Counted from the first letter of the stretch, positions 11,440-22,287 are shown. The stretch is 64,000 bases of DNA from Albifimbria verrucaria (GCA_020081605.1 JAHREC010000030.1:310001-374000); one strand, 5' to 3'. Made by a program: numbers and translations. Notes: generated by a model from the letters alone, not told the origin.

Positions 11440-11860
11440 AGCAATTGGGCAGGCCACTCACGAGACCGGGCATGTTGATGTCTTGCTGTTGGTTTCAGGA
11501 AGTAGGTATCTAGGAAGATCAGTCGCTGAAGAAGTAAAAGAATGAGAAGATGAGTGACTTACTAAGATAAGTAATATATGTTGAGTGTGACTGCAACAAA
11601 CGGGAGGCCATTGCCATGATTGGGTATGTAAATGTTTCGCCGTTGACCAAAGGTGCACCAAGTGGGATGAAAAGCGAGCTGTTCGTTTGACTCGGCAATA
11701 CAGGAGCTCATTATGGTGACCAGGCATGTTGTAGTTTCGCTGTTGGCTCGAGGAGGTAGGGTATCTAGGAAGATCAGTCGAGGAAATTGAGGAAGAAGAT
11801 GAGGAGTAACTTACTAAGATTGATGCTGGATGTTGAGTGAGACAGGAGGTTATTGTCATG
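11440..11860 (-). repeat. Two diverged direct repeats of an exon-intron unit (about 250 bp)
   Basis: The stretch around 11460-11620 and the stretch around 11720-11860 share, in order, GGCATGTTG, a TTGCTGTTGG-like block, GGTATCTAGGAAGATCAGTCG, an AAGAAG-rich block, ACTTACTAAGAT and GTTGAGTG. On the minus strand each covers a GTAAGT...GACTGATCTTCCTAG intron plus the start of the next exon. Confidence 0.7.
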
Positions 11861-11975
11861 GCCGGGCATATTTGGGTCTTGCCATTGGCTCGCAGTTGAA
11901 AATCGTGCTCAGGGCCAGAAGGGAGTCGACTCGGACATCATAGGTTAGTGTAGGTGGATGGTGAAAGTTGACGAT

Positions 11976-12107
11976 ACAATTCGGCATTGCAAGCCAGGCA
12001 GTTTAGACTCTTACCGTGGAGCTGGAGTTGAAATTTGCGACACAATTCGGCATTGCGAGCCAGGCAGTTTAGACTCATACCATGGAGTTGTGGACTGTAG
12101 TTTAAGG
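11976..12107. repeat. Two 66-bp direct repeats
   Basis: ACAATTCGGCATTGC followed by AGCCAGGCAGTTTAGACTC begins at 11976 and again at 12042. On the minus strand each copy starts with an intron-like GTAWGAGTCTAAACTGCC. A related, shorter copy lies near 11070-11094 (GTATGAGTTAAACTGCC on the minus strand). Confidence 0.8.
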
Positions 12108-12523
12108 TCATACCCAGGACCAGCATTGCGGGAGTGGTAACCTACCATGAGAACCCACCCACAGACGATGATTATCCAGAAAGCTGGTCATGATCGGAGA
12201 GGCATCGGATGCGAGTAATGAACATTGGAATGGCATTAGGCTATGGAACCTAACAAAGTACGTTGAACGACAGCATACGTCGAGAGCTTACGAGCCCAGC
12301 ATTGCTTTCTCCTGGATAAGTAGCAGAAGTCAGCGGTGGTCTTTTCAGAATGTGTGTGAGAATAAAAACGAAAGATAAATACCTTATACCTTTCCGGCGT
12401 TTGCACTTGAGAAACCCAGACTTGAAGCCAGAAATGTCTTCACAAGCTCACCACGAACAACCTGGGCCGCAAATCGCAGAACTGGCAAGTCAGGAAACGT
12501 TTAGTATGGAATCTGGTTGGAAG

Positions 12524-12677
12524 ATGGAAGAGAGATGGAAGAGAGATGGAAGAGAGATGGAAGAGAGATGGAAGAGAGATGGAAGAGAGATGGAAGAGAG
12601 ATGGAAGAGAGATGGAAGAGAGATGGAAGAGAGATGGAAGAGAGATGGAAGAGAGATGGAAGAGAGATGGAAGAGAG
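12524..12677. repeat. Minisatellite, 14 perfect copies of an 11-bp unit
   Basis: ATGGAAGAGAG recurs at exactly 11-bp steps from 12524 to 12667, followed by a partial unit at 12678. Every frame is open through it because 11 is not a multiple of three and the unit lacks stops; the resulting 33-bp/11-aa repeat is therefore not evidence of coding. On the minus strand it is a pyrimidine tract lying between a GTAAGT donor (near 12693) and CAG acceptors (near 12509 or 12484), so it probably sits in an intron. Confidence 0.95.
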
Positions 12678-12958
12678 ATGTGACAACTTACCATGCAAAA
12701 TTGGGTGGTGACAAGAGTAGAGCAACGCGGTTGCATCTCTGTCACGGCTCAGCACGCCGAAGTGAACCTGTGGATGAAGAGTCATCAACGATGATGATAC
12801 TAGATGAAGAGAGTAGATGCTTACCAACAAACGATGAGGCTAGCTGCCTAGGTAGGTGTTGTTGATGATGAAAGGTGTCAACAAGAAATTGTGAGAAGAT
12901 GAAAATGAAGATGTAAGGAGGAAGAAGAGAAAGTGAGAGAGGAGAGCTGAGGAAGAAA

Positions 12959-12964
12959 TATATA
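12959..12964 (-). promoter_or_regulatory. TATA box of the spliced locus
   Basis: TATATA on the minus strand, followed by CT-rich sequence (TTTCTTCCTCAGCTCTCC and more), the arrangement seen at highly expressed fungal promoters. Confidence 0.5.
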
Positions 12965-13480
12965 GGCAGCTGGTGAAAAATTTCTCATGCGCAGTCACGT
13001 ATTCTCCCTATTGTCGGGTCGACCAGCTGCAAGTGCTGGCATCTGTCACTATTGTGCCACGCATTCATCTCCTGAATAAACTAGGCGCCTGTTGAGCTTA
13101 CGCAGGTGTTGATCGACCGGTAGCCAGAGATCCTACGAGAGTGGGACATTGCGTGCGCACCAACTTATGGTCCATCCAAAGCAGACCACTCGCCTGCTTG
13201 ATCACTTCAGTGACACGATGGCTTCAACTTCTCGAGTGCTATGCTATTCCAGAGCCTTGTGCTTTACAAGGCCCAAGCATTCACTGATGAGAGCATGTTC
13301 CAGATTGGAAACCCTCCCTTAGCAAACGGCAATCACTGGCGGGAGATTCGATATATTTAGCACTGACATTGGTGAGCTAGCTGGTCTCACACGGAATCAA
13401 CGAGGCTTCGCCAACTCCAACACCTGCGACTTTGCAAGAAGCATCTCTCTACGAACCGTCGTTCATCTGCTCTCCCAGGC

Positions 13481-13927
13481 ATGGCCAGCTTTGTGGAAGA
13501 AGGTATTTGTTCTGTATTGAATCCTGAATCTAATATCCTCGTGAAGCTTACCAAGTCACCAGACAAGTCAATGCATCGCGTAATGTGCCACTCGAGCCTC
13601 GTCAGGTTGAAGCCCTTCAGCCTTGGGAAGAAAAGATCGAAACCCGTCGATGCCTCCACCATCTCCCTTTACGAAACGAAAAGGACGGAACATCAGAAGA
13701 AATTTGAGCTGCTGACAACCGGTGTGTCCGATGACAACTATCATCGCGTCAAACTCAACACTCTAAACGACCCTGGTGGAGATGAAGCATACTTCGTTAT
13801 TCGTGGTGCCGTCGCTGTTTCTTATACTAGGTTCATTCATGAAGACTTTTATCACTCTCCCATCTATCTGCACCATTTGAACCACCATTTACTGGCTTGG
13901 TCGTGTCGTGCTTATTCGATGGTGTGA
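13481..13927 (+). CDS. Hypothetical ORF, 148 codons
   Basis: The longest open frame between the spliced locus and the first GPI-type gene. The product (MASFVEEGICSVLNPESN...) is hydrophilic and basic in the middle, with no signal peptide, membrane segment or family motif that I recognise. Splice-like GTATTT/GTAAG signals near its start and a weak C-terminus leave open that this is one exon of a larger gene or chance. No neighbour suggests a role. Confidence 0.25.
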   Translation: MASFVEEGICSVLNPESNILVKLTKSPDKSMHRVMCHSSLVRLKPFSLGKKRSKPVDASTISLYETKRTEHQKKFELLTTGVSDDNYHRVKLNTLNDPGGDEAYFVIRGAVAVSYTRFIHEDFYHSPIYLHHLNHHLLAWSCRAYSMV

Positions 13928-14050
13928 CTTTGATACAGCCAAGAGAACCAATAATCTTTGCCACGTTCACGACCTCATATCGGATCGTTCTACCAATACC
14001 CGCACTATCTATTAGTTGATTGCTCTATAATCTATTTCATGTACATTGAT

Positions 14051-14971
14051 TTAGACTGTGATCGCCGCGACTGCAGCCAAGGCTACAGCCATTGCCCATC
14101 CAAGACCGTGGTCCAAGCCAGAGGCTATCCCTCCTTCTGGATCCTTGTCACTCGGCACATTGTCAGCCGGATCATCGATTTGTTCTTCATCTACCCCAAA
14201 TTCGTCTTCGTCATCCTCCTCCTCCTCTTCTGGAAGCTCACTTCCTGGCTTAGTATCGGTCGCCTGTAGGCAGGATAAGGATGACGGGCCTTGTAGTCCG
14301 TCATCGAATTTTGACTTCTGGAATCCTCCACCACAGATCCAATCACTGATACGAAAACTCCTGTGACCATCTCTCCGTATACGCGCGTGTCGCCTGAGTA
14401 TGACTGCGTTTCCCGAGCGGTATTCTGGCTGCAGGCCCGTCTCCAGGACCCATGAACTGACGGGTAACCAGGGTAACTTTTGCACGGCAATCAACGGGAG
14501 TGATGAATCCGCAGGCGCCTCCATCCTCGGTCAATTTAGCGATACATTCATCCGATAAAAATCCACGACAGCTGCTGTCAACCTTCTCTTTCTCCTCCAA
14601 CTTAGCCACTCCTACCCTGAGACATGTCGTCAAGTTCGCTGGCTGTTTGCTAATTGATAGCGGTGGCTCGAAAAAGAGGTCGGCGCCGCTTACATATTCG
14701 TTCACACTGTCATTAAAGAAGGGAACATGAATATTCCCATTACAGTAACCGATATGTTCCAACCATCGATTAACGAAAGGTCAGTTTTGCTGAGGCTAGG
14801 ACCTTGTATAGTGGCTCTGCCCGTAGCGTTGGCATGCTCCATGGCTTTGTCCCAGGCTTCAAAGGATATGTTTCGTGAGGCCGCTATCCGTGGTACGAAT
14901 CTATATGTACCTGTGGCATTTCCAAGTGAAGCGCTTGCGAGAGCTGCGACAACAGTTTCGGAGACTCGCAT
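14051..14971 (-). CDS. Secreted GPI-anchor-like protein, family copy A (frame slips)
   Basis: Uncharacterised secreted protein of about 300 aa. The start at ATG 14971 gives a short signal peptide (MRVSETVVAALASASLG). The body has GPSLSKTDLSLIDGW, then VSGADLFFEPP, TTCLRV and VDSSCRGFLSDECIAKL. A second Cys region contains YGEMVTGVFVSVIGSVV. An acidic stretch (EEEEEDDEDE) leads to a hydrophobic C-terminus (GWAMAVALAAVAAITV), as in GPI-anchored cell-wall proteins. The same order of motifs occurs in copies B and C. At least three frames must be joined (slips near 14740, 14430 and 14300). I know no functional name for this family. Surface or cell-wall localisation is inferred from the signal peptide and tail. 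Confidence 0.65.
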
Positions 14972-16369
14972 CTTGACTTTGCAAGGGTAGAATTGAAGAG
15001 GCGAGATAGGCGACGGTTGCCAAGCCTCCAACCAAGGCTGGATTGTCTAGGAGATAGAGGTTTAGACGTCTATCAATTCAGTCCCTCGGCAGATAGATTC
15101 TCGGCTGGTGCGTTTCGAGGACTTATATAGAATGCCTCACTATGAGTTTGCTGCTAGGTACTTCCCTGATAGGTGGGTTGAGGCGCAGGATAATTTCATC
15201 TTCGTTACGACTAAGACCCAACCCTGTTGTGCTGTGCGAAAATTGACTAAATATGGAAGGACCCTTGTTCACGAATGCTTGCTTTCGTCCTTTGATTGGG
15301 CCTAGGAGTGGGAAAAGGGAATCGGATAGACACCTCTGACATCCTAAGAGATGACTACTATTTCTATTCTTACCGATCATCAGCACAAAAGTTGACTAGT
15401 TTGTTCACTTGAAAGCCGGAAAGAGGGCAGATTCTGCAATTAGTCCAGCCTTAAAGTCAGTGGTGCTCACCTGAGGATGTCTGGGGCTGCCTCTAGGTTA
15501 CTTGTTGCCATGCTGAGAACATGTCGCTGCGGTCGGCTTTGCTGGCTACTACCCACAAAGCGCCGGTACAGTACAGAGTAGCTGACGTTGGACTGACAGA
15601 TGAGTGTTGGAAACCGTAGATGAAGCTCATGCATGGCGTGCTGTACATTACAATCAGCAACCTACCTGATTAATAACTAATGAATACAGAAGAGAGAACG
15701 ACATAATTCTTGATATATGTCTGAGGAAAAACGAATATTAGCCTGATATATTTTGAAGATATCATGAAGTCCATTCTTGTATTTCTGTAACAGAATTCTA
15801 ACGAGAACCGAATTTATTTAGTAAATTTATCGTTGAACGACAGCTTGGTGCCACGTTCAAGCAAAGCGGTCACAGGAATCGCATCGACACCAGGATAATT
15901 CTCTACACACGCCCCTTGGGAGACTCATTTTCAGGGTCTTTGAAGTTTGCGACTGTTTCTGCACCCAACCTCGTGACCTTCCAAAAGAGGGGCGGTGCCT
16001 GCGACAAACCACCCATGATCAGCACGACCTGTCGCCACTACGCGATGCTTGAGTGGTGACGATTGGCCTGAGCGGCAGCTGAACAATACAAGCATTGTGG
16101 CTGGCTGCGCCACCCTGCTACGTCACACAATGATCCAAAGCTCCGGCAGCTTCCAAGGCAGATCGGCAGGGCGCTTAATCAAGCTTAAGAGCATAAATCA
16201 CCAAATCTCTCCTTCCGACATTCCAATCTCCCATTCTCCAAACTTTCGCATCGCATTCTCGATACACAGGTAAGCTTCGCATCAGAAAGGTGCTCTAGTT
16301 AATCCAGGCGCTGACCCATTCCAGAAACGAACCACCACAGCTTCATTCTCCACCAAACCAACCGTTACC
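14972..16369. other. Intergenic and promoter region with a 5'-UTR intron
   Basis: No gene is recognised in 14972-16200. A typical intron, GTAAGC to CATTCCAG with a GCTGACC branch-like motif, spans 16270-16324 and ends 45 bp before the small ORF at 16370. It therefore probably splices that gene's leader. Confidence 0.5.
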
Positions 16370-16498
16370 ATGGGTCTCTTCTGGAACAAGAACTTTGGCG
16401 GCCGTCACTTCGGCACGAGCGTCAACGTAAACCGACACGGAGTCCGACGCGGTCCTTGGCGATTCTCTCTTGGCGGCTTTAGCTGCTTCAAGCACTAG
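16370..16498 (+). CDS. Small basic protein, 42 aa, with spliced leader
   Basis: ATG at 16370 (context TTACCATGG, a good fungal Kozak) opens a 43-codon frame ending TAG at 16498. The product starts MGLFWNKNFGGRHFG, is rich in Arg, His, Gly and aromatic residues, and ends FSCFKH. There is no signal peptide or membrane segment. A canonical 55-bp intron at 16270-16324 in the leader and the downstream AT-rich 3' flank argue that this is a real transcript. I do not recognise the function. Too short for domain assignment; conservation in related fungi would decide it. Confidence 0.5.
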   Translation: MGLFWNKNFGGRHFGTSVNVNRHGVRRGPWRFSLGGFSCFKH

Positions 16499-17186
16499 AC
16501 AGCGTCCCACTTTGAGGGAAACTAGGGGACGTGATGAAAGAGTCCTTTTCGACGTTGAGGAACAACACCCTACAGAATGGACGTGGCAGGGCGTGATGGT
16601 TTCAGGCGCAAGGATAGGGATTGATTATGACCGACGATAGCCTTTGCTTTTCAGCTTTTTAATGAACCTAATGCAACATCTCCAAACGTTTGCCAAGGCC
16701 GTGCTGTGCATTTGTCACTTGGGCGTGCTGTAGCTGCTCCAGGGTAACGACAGTGGTGGGCGATCTTTACCTGGCGCCAAGCAGTAAACAAAGAACGCAT
16801 ATTGTAATTGATTTGGTTGGAATACCTCCTACCATATTCTCAGAAACATGGAACGTCGCGATGCTGAACAATTGCTTCATTTTTCTTCCGAAGAAATGCG
16901 CTATAGAGAGCAGAGCAATACAACCAACATGTTAACCTTTGCTGTTATGTGGTCCACCTTTTAGCTCAACTACCGCTAGCACCCACGTTCGACCGCGTTT
17001 CCTTCCTCACTGTCATCTTTAACCACCACGCACGTCTTCACTGCACGATTGCATCACCACTCACCTCGTATGGTGATTGTTCATTGCTGAATAGTGCCCA
17101 AGACCAGGTCTGTCGGCTCCGACTGAAGATCACAGGCTTGCGGACCCTCGACCACAGCAGTTGCACTAATCCCTGGTCATGTCGTC
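16499..17186. other. Intergenic upstream of rad9
   Basis: 688 bp without a supported gene. Holds the 3' flank of the small ORF and the rad9 promoter. Confidence 0.5.
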
Positions 17187-18797
17187 ATGGCCGTGCTAAA
17201 CTTCACGCTCAGCGAGGATAGCGTTGCTGTCCTTAGAGATGCACTCATCTGTCTGAACAAATTCAGCGATGATGTGTCCCTGGAAGCAAGGAAAGATTCC
17301 GTGAGTAACTCGTCGCATCTCGTTGGATGTAGCACTGACCTCCGACCAGTTCATCCTTACCACCCTAAACAACTCCAAATCCGCCTACGCGTGCTTCAAG
17401 TTCGCGACTACCAAGTTTTTCTCGCGTTACCAGTATCAAGGGACAGGAGAGTTTCGTGAGCGCTTCTACTGCACCCTATACATCAGGGTCTGAGGCTTTA
17501 TCCCTCCCCACTAAGCTCTACTGACCATCTTTCAGGCTCTCATCTCCCTCTTCCGCAGCCGATCAGTGGTCGATGGCCAGAGAGATGCCGAAAGGCAAAC
17601 ACTCATTGAGCGATGTGATGTGGCGATAGAAGACGGCGAAGGAGTCAAGAGCAGATTCGTTGCCCGCATTATTTTTCGAAATGGCCTCACGTCGACTCAT
17701 CATCTCCCGTTTGAGGCCGCTGTTCCAGTGCATGCAAAGTTCAATAAGAATGAAGCTCCGCACCACTGGACAATGTCTTCGAGGACATTGCGGCAGCTGA
17801 TGGATCATTTCGGGCCCGGCATCGAATTTCTTGACATCAACACCAACAAGGATCACGTCAACTTTACTTGCTTCAGCGAAAAGACAGCAGGCGGTGATGG
17901 TATGATGTCGCTACCCTGCTGACAAGACTTGCTACTAACTGCTACTTCTAGCGGTGCTGAAAAAGCCCCTACAGACCTCAATCGCCGTTGAAGCCGATGA
18001 GTTTGATGAAATCGATGTCGAAGACAAGCTTCATATTGTCATTTCTGTCAAGGACTTCCGTGCCATCATTCAGCACGCGGGCATCACCGGCAACGATCTC
18101 TCTGCAAGATATTCTATTCCTGCTAGACCCATCCAACTATCCTACTCTAGCGATGCTATATCCTGCGAGTTCCTCATCATGACCGTGGGCGAGAGAGGCA
18201 GCAACCCAGGGCAGAGAACAAAGAAAGGGCGCAAGAGCGCGGCACCATCTACAGGCCCACGGTTGGAGGCAACATCTCGTAGAACGAGCGTAGCCCCATC
18301 CGAGCAGCCGCAGGAATCGACTCGTGCCTCGATACAACCTCCTTCCAGACCGCACATTCCAAACCCTACACCGCCCATCAGTGCTGTTAGAGCCAGTGCA
18401 TCTCGAATTGGCGCCTTTGATCTTCGACCGTCGCAAAGACAGGCGCCTCCCCAACGATGAGGTCTGAAAGTCTGTTTGTGGAAGATGATGGTTGGGAACC
18501 CGTTAGAGACGAGGAGGAGGCCGAAGAAGACGTGAGACTGGAGTGGGACCACAGTGCTGAGCCAGTAAGTTGTTGATCTTCTCGAAAAGTAGTCACCGGC
18601 TAACAGTGTAGAATCCTTCCGCTATGGATTTGAGCAGGTTTGAAGCTAGGCGTACAGCAGATGCTGATCGTCGAGAAACCCCAAGTAGACAGCCCAGTGA
18701 AATGCCGCCCGCCGACATGGAGGAAGCCGAGGCGTCATATGTTGTTCCGACACAGCCAATGTCCGACGTCATGAACATGGCGCTTTTCCCTGACTGA
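17187..18797 (+). CDS. rad9: DNA-damage checkpoint protein Rad9 (9-1-1 clamp)
   Basis: Rad9 homologue, a subunit of the PCNA-like Rad9-Hus1-Rad1 clamp loaded at damaged DNA to activate ATR-type kinase signalling in the nucleus. The N-terminal clamp domain (about residues 1-270) begins MAVLNFTLSEDSVAVLRDAL and includes FFSRYQYQGTGEFRERF, THHLPFEAAVPVHA and ISVKDFRAIIQHAG. The Ser/Pro-rich tail ends in an acidic VEDDGWEPVRDEEEAEED segment and VVPTQPMSDV. Introns: 17301-17349, 17488-17535, 17900-17951 and 18565-18611. One slip near 18459 (QR to MRSESLF) needs one added base, after which the spliced CDS is 1416 nt (471 aa), divisible by three. The 3' end lies 17 bp from the convergent RCC1-like gene. 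Confidence 0.9.
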
Positions 18798-18814
18798 GTG
18801 TTCGACATCAAATC

Positions 18815-19897
18815 TCAAGCAGTACCGATGTAAAACCAACTGGTAGCACATCCCGCCCCAATGCATTTCACCCGACACTCAGCCGGGATCAATTTTGACG
18901 AAACGACGACGTTCCATCTTCCTTTGACATCGTTGTCATCGACTTGGGGCCCGCAGTTGCCGTGCTCACCCCAGCCCCATGCAAGCACATCGCCGCTATC
19001 CGTAAGAGCAAGGACGTGTTCGCTACCTATGGCGATTTGGGCAAGAGGTGGAAGGTTTGGGGAGGAAGCTGGCCATGGTCATCACGACCCCAGCTTTGGA
19101 GCTCGCCATTGGTTGTTAGAAGGTAGATGTTGCCCCAGCTAGCACCAACGTCTTTCCAGGCAGGGGGTTTGTCGGGGCGTTGGAACGGACACCCCATTTG
19201 TCGGAGCCGAGGATTTGAATGTTTCCACTGGAAGGCTCACCAAACAGACATGTAGACTCCTTGCAACAAACAGCTCTGGTGACTTTGAAGCCCAATCCCT
19301 CAATCTTGCGTGGTACGTGAACGATTTCGGCGGGCTCACCAACCTGGCCCTTCCGGCCATTCCCCATCCATAGACGTCACCATTGCTCAGCACAACCACT
19401 GCATGTCCCATGCAAGCAGCTAGGTCCACAATCTCTGTGCCCTGGGGTGGGAAGTTTTTGAATAGGGTCGCCGAGGGTGTGCGCACAATGAGCTCGCCCA
19501 AGCCCAATTCTCCCTTCATTCCGGCCCCAAGACTGTACAGCTTCGTGTTCTTCCCTTCATCGTCCTTTGCCACGATAAACGAAGCCTCCCATGCTGCTGC
19601 AACAAGAGATACCGGGCCTAGAGTTGGCTCCCCATCCTTGACAAGGCGGACCTCTTGGAAAACGGGGATGTTGAGTGAATGGCCCAGCCCGCAGGCGCCC
19701 GTGCTGGGATCACCACTCCAATACAATTTTCCAGTCTGGGTAAGTAGAAGCGTGTGGTTACCTCCCGCAGCGACCTTTACAATGGGCGAGGGCTCGCCAG
19801 GGTGGAAGATGACCGGTTTCGGAACTGAGACATCTTCCTTGTGGCCGATGCCCAGCTGGCCGGATCCGTTTGAACCAATGGTGAATAATGCATCCAT
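18815..19897 (-). CDS. RCC1-repeat protein, Ats1-like
   Basis: Protein of about 355 aa built of RCC1-type beta-propeller repeats: FTIGSNGSGQLGIGH, LYSLGAGMKGELGLGE, NGDVYGWG...GRKGQVGEP, ELQSWGRDDHGQLP and DVLAWGWGEHGNCG. Its size and opening (MDALFTIGSNGSGQLG) fit the fungal Ats1 (alpha-tubulin suppressor) group rather than the nuclear Ran exchange factor RCC1. Ats1 relatives are linked to tubulin genetics and to Elongator/diphthamide biology in yeast. Frame slips near 19365 (YGWG to NGRKGQ) and near 19040 (FHLL to QIAIGSEH) must be joined to reach the TGA at 18817-18815. The end IGAGCATSWFYIGTA is the last blade. Tail-to-tail with rad9. Confidence 0.85.
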
Positions 19898-20260
19898 CGT
19901 GTCTGTCTATCCTGGCTCTCTTGAAGCTATCCAGAAATAGACTGGTCTATCATTGTGCACTTGTACCTCATCTAAATGCTGTATCGGTTATGTGCATGTG
20001 TGGATGGAGAGCTCAAGCTAGCTACTGCGTTAATTACATGTCAAGCACGCTAGCGTGTCTTATGTAAGCAGAATTTTTACTACATCTTCAACGTCGAACG
20101 TCTCCATCACAAAATTTTCTTTTCATCCTCGTGCGCATTCACGATCACGCAACGGCGACTCTCGGCTTGCGAGCGACCACGAAGCGGTCGACTGTAGCTC
20201 CTGTCTCTGCAGGATGCGAGTGTGATAATTGACTTTGTTATCCACACCACAGTTCACGCA
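19898..20260. other. Divergent promoter between RCC1-like gene and TYR1
   Basis: 363 bp shared upstream region of two divergently transcribed genes. No separate gene. No unambiguous regulatory motif identified. Confidence 0.5.
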
Positions 20261-22090
20261 ATGACTTCAAGTGAAGCCACCATCCCACCCGGGATGGAAA
20301 ACTTCGTCGTGGGCCTGATTGGCATGGGCGACATGGGCAGAATGTACGCCGAAAGGCTCTCTGCCGCTGGCTGGAGGTAAGTAGCATCAGCTTGTCCGTT
20401 GCGCGCTCCGGCCAGCCTCTTGGTTTTCGGTAAGTCAAACCACCTTTTCACCTCTGCCCTCACCTCCCTGCTTCAATGATGACTTGAGCGCATTTGGCTC
20501 GAGCATTGTACAGGGGCGTTTGGTCACCGTTCCGGTGGTCTTACTACCCCTGTGCTCTCGATGATGTAAACGCTTGCTACCTTTTTAAACTTTGTCTGAA
20601 GAAGTTCCCCATCACACACATTTTTGTCGCTTTCTGTGCTCAAGCTGGACACTAACGTGGTGATTCGCAGGTCTTTAAACAGAGACACCCAAGACGGACG
20701 TATGGACCGCATGAGGCTGATGGGCGGAGCAGAGTTCTCGCTTGCGACAGGGAAGAAAAGTACGATAGCCTGAGGGAAATGTACTCTGGACATGTACGGC
20801 TCATTGCTGCGCCTTGCTTTTCTCGCACGTCAGGCAGCATGCTGAAGCTCTCGTAGAAAAATATAGAAATTCTCCGCAACGGCCACTATGTATCACGCGC
20901 AAGCGACTACATCATCTACAGCGTCGAAGCTGCTTTCATTGATCGTGTGATTTCCCAATATGGACCTTGTATGCGCCCTTCACCCTGTGCCTTTCCTTAG
21001 TAGCCGTGCGTCTGACCAGCATGACTAGCTACGAAAATGGGTGCCATCGTCGGCGGCCAGACCTCGTGCAAGTCGCCCGAGATCGAAGCGTTTGAAGCCC
21101 ACCTTCCCGCCGACGTCTCCATCATCTCCTGCCACTCCCTGCACGGGCCCAACGTCGACCCGCACAATCAACCGCTTGTGCTCATCCAGCATCGCGCCCC
21201 GGACCTGGCCCTGCGACAGGTCGAGACCGTCCTGCGCTGCCTGCGATCCAAGTTTGTCTACCTCTCCGCGCTCGAGCATGACCGCATCACCGCCGACACG
21301 CAGGCCGTCACGCACGCCGCCTTCCTGTCCATGGGCAAGGCCTGGCACGCCAACCGCCAGTTCCCTGGGAGCTGAGCCGGTACGTCGGCGGCATCGAGAA
21401 CGTCAAGATCAACATCATGCTCCGCATCTACAGCCAGAAGTGGCACGTCTACGCTGGTCTTGCCATCCTCAACCCCGAAGCGAGGAAGCAGGTCTCGCAG
21501 TACGCGCGCAGCGTCACCGATCTCTACAAGCTCATGCTCGAGGGCGACCTCGAGGGCCTGCGCGTGCGCATCCACGATGCCCGCGAGAAGGTCTTCGGCG
21601 GCAGCGCGCGCTGGGGCGCCCGCCCCTTCTCGAGGCCGACACGCTGTCGTCCTTCTCGCTCGGCGTCCCCGCCGACGCCCCTCCCCGGCCGAACAACCAC
21701 CTCTCCCTGCTCGCCATGGTGGACTGCTGGGCGGCGCTCCGCATCGTGCCCTACGACCACATGCTCTGCAGCACGCCGCTCTTCCGGCTGCGCCTCGGTG
21801 TGACGGAGCACCTCTTCCGCAACGAGCAGCTGCTGGACGAGGCGCTGCGCACCGCCGTCGAGGACAAGCGCTACCGCAGCGACGATCTCGAGTTCACCTT
21901 TGCGGCACGCGGCTGGGCCGAGTGCGTCTCCCTCGGCCACTTCGAGACGTGGGAGAAGCGCTTCGTCAGCACGCAGGCCTTTTTCGAGCCACGGTTCCAG
22001 GAGGCCAAGGTGGTGGGCGACCAGATGATGAAGAAGGTGCTGCAGAGCATGAAGGAGAGGGAACCGGAGGAGCAGCGGGCTGCAGCGTAA
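20261..22090 (+). CDS. TYR1: Prephenate dehydrogenase (tyrosine biosynthesis)
   Basis: NADP-type prephenate dehydrogenase, which converts prephenate to 4-hydroxyphenylpyruvate in tyrosine synthesis in the cytosol. The N-terminal dinucleotide fold has VVGLIGMGDMGRMYAERL (GxGxxG) and continues RVLACDREEKYDSL. Family hallmarks are SDYIIYSVEA, MGAIVGGQTSCKSPE, SCHSLHGPNVDP, ALEHDRITADTQAVTHAAFL, VGGIENVKINIMLRIYS and DDLEFTFAARGWAE. Introns: 20377-20732 (unusually long, 356 bp), 20794-20856 and 20969-21028. Two one-base deletions (near 21368, FPWELSR; near 21632, RPFLEADT) break the frame. With them the spliced CDS is 1353 nt (450 aa), an exact multiple of three and the usual family length. GC-rich third positions mark the 3' exon. 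Confidence 0.95.
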
Positions 22091-22287
22091 TGTTTACAAT
22101 CAGAGTAATTGAACTGACGAGTATGATGTTGTTTTTCTTTCTTTCACGAACGCTTTCTTACACAAGAGCCAAGGTTTACGCTTCTGCCGTTTTTCTTACA
22201 GACCAGCTTTTCTAATGGTATAATACAATTGCAAGCCGTGGTGATGATTGCTGGCCACATCCATGTTGCTAGTGAGCATGGCTTTGC

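Larger units (their letters stand above)
11070..12958 (-). other. Intron-dense transcription unit built of tandem exon-intron modules; product unresolved
   Basis: On the minus strand, a TATATA box at 12964-12959 is followed by a CT-rich leader and then a run of strong intron signals. Examples (donor to acceptor) are GTAAGCATC to TCCACAG near 12820-12767, GTATAAGG to TTATCCAG near 12391-12313, GTAAGCTC to TTTGTTAG near 12292-12250, GTAAGTTAC to TTCCTAG near 11815-11769, GTAAGTCAC to TTCCTAG near 11564-11512, and GTAAGTCACA to TATTAG near 11222-11178. Some exons are only about 20 bp. Two introns end in the same GACTGATCTTCCTAG and are followed by similar exons, so whole exon-intron units are duplicated. 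I could not assemble one convincing protein. It may be a fast-evolving small protein gene, a decayed gene or a long non-coding RNA. Confidence 0.4.

Noticed and set aside
12524..12677. Possible CRISPR-like array
   Set aside because: Units are contiguous 11-bp copies with no spacers, in a eukaryotic genome.
12350..12865. 171-codon plus-strand ORF with MEERWKRDGRE repeats
   Set aside because: The repeat is a pure 11-bp minisatellite that is open in all frames, and the opposite strand carries consistent splice signals around it.
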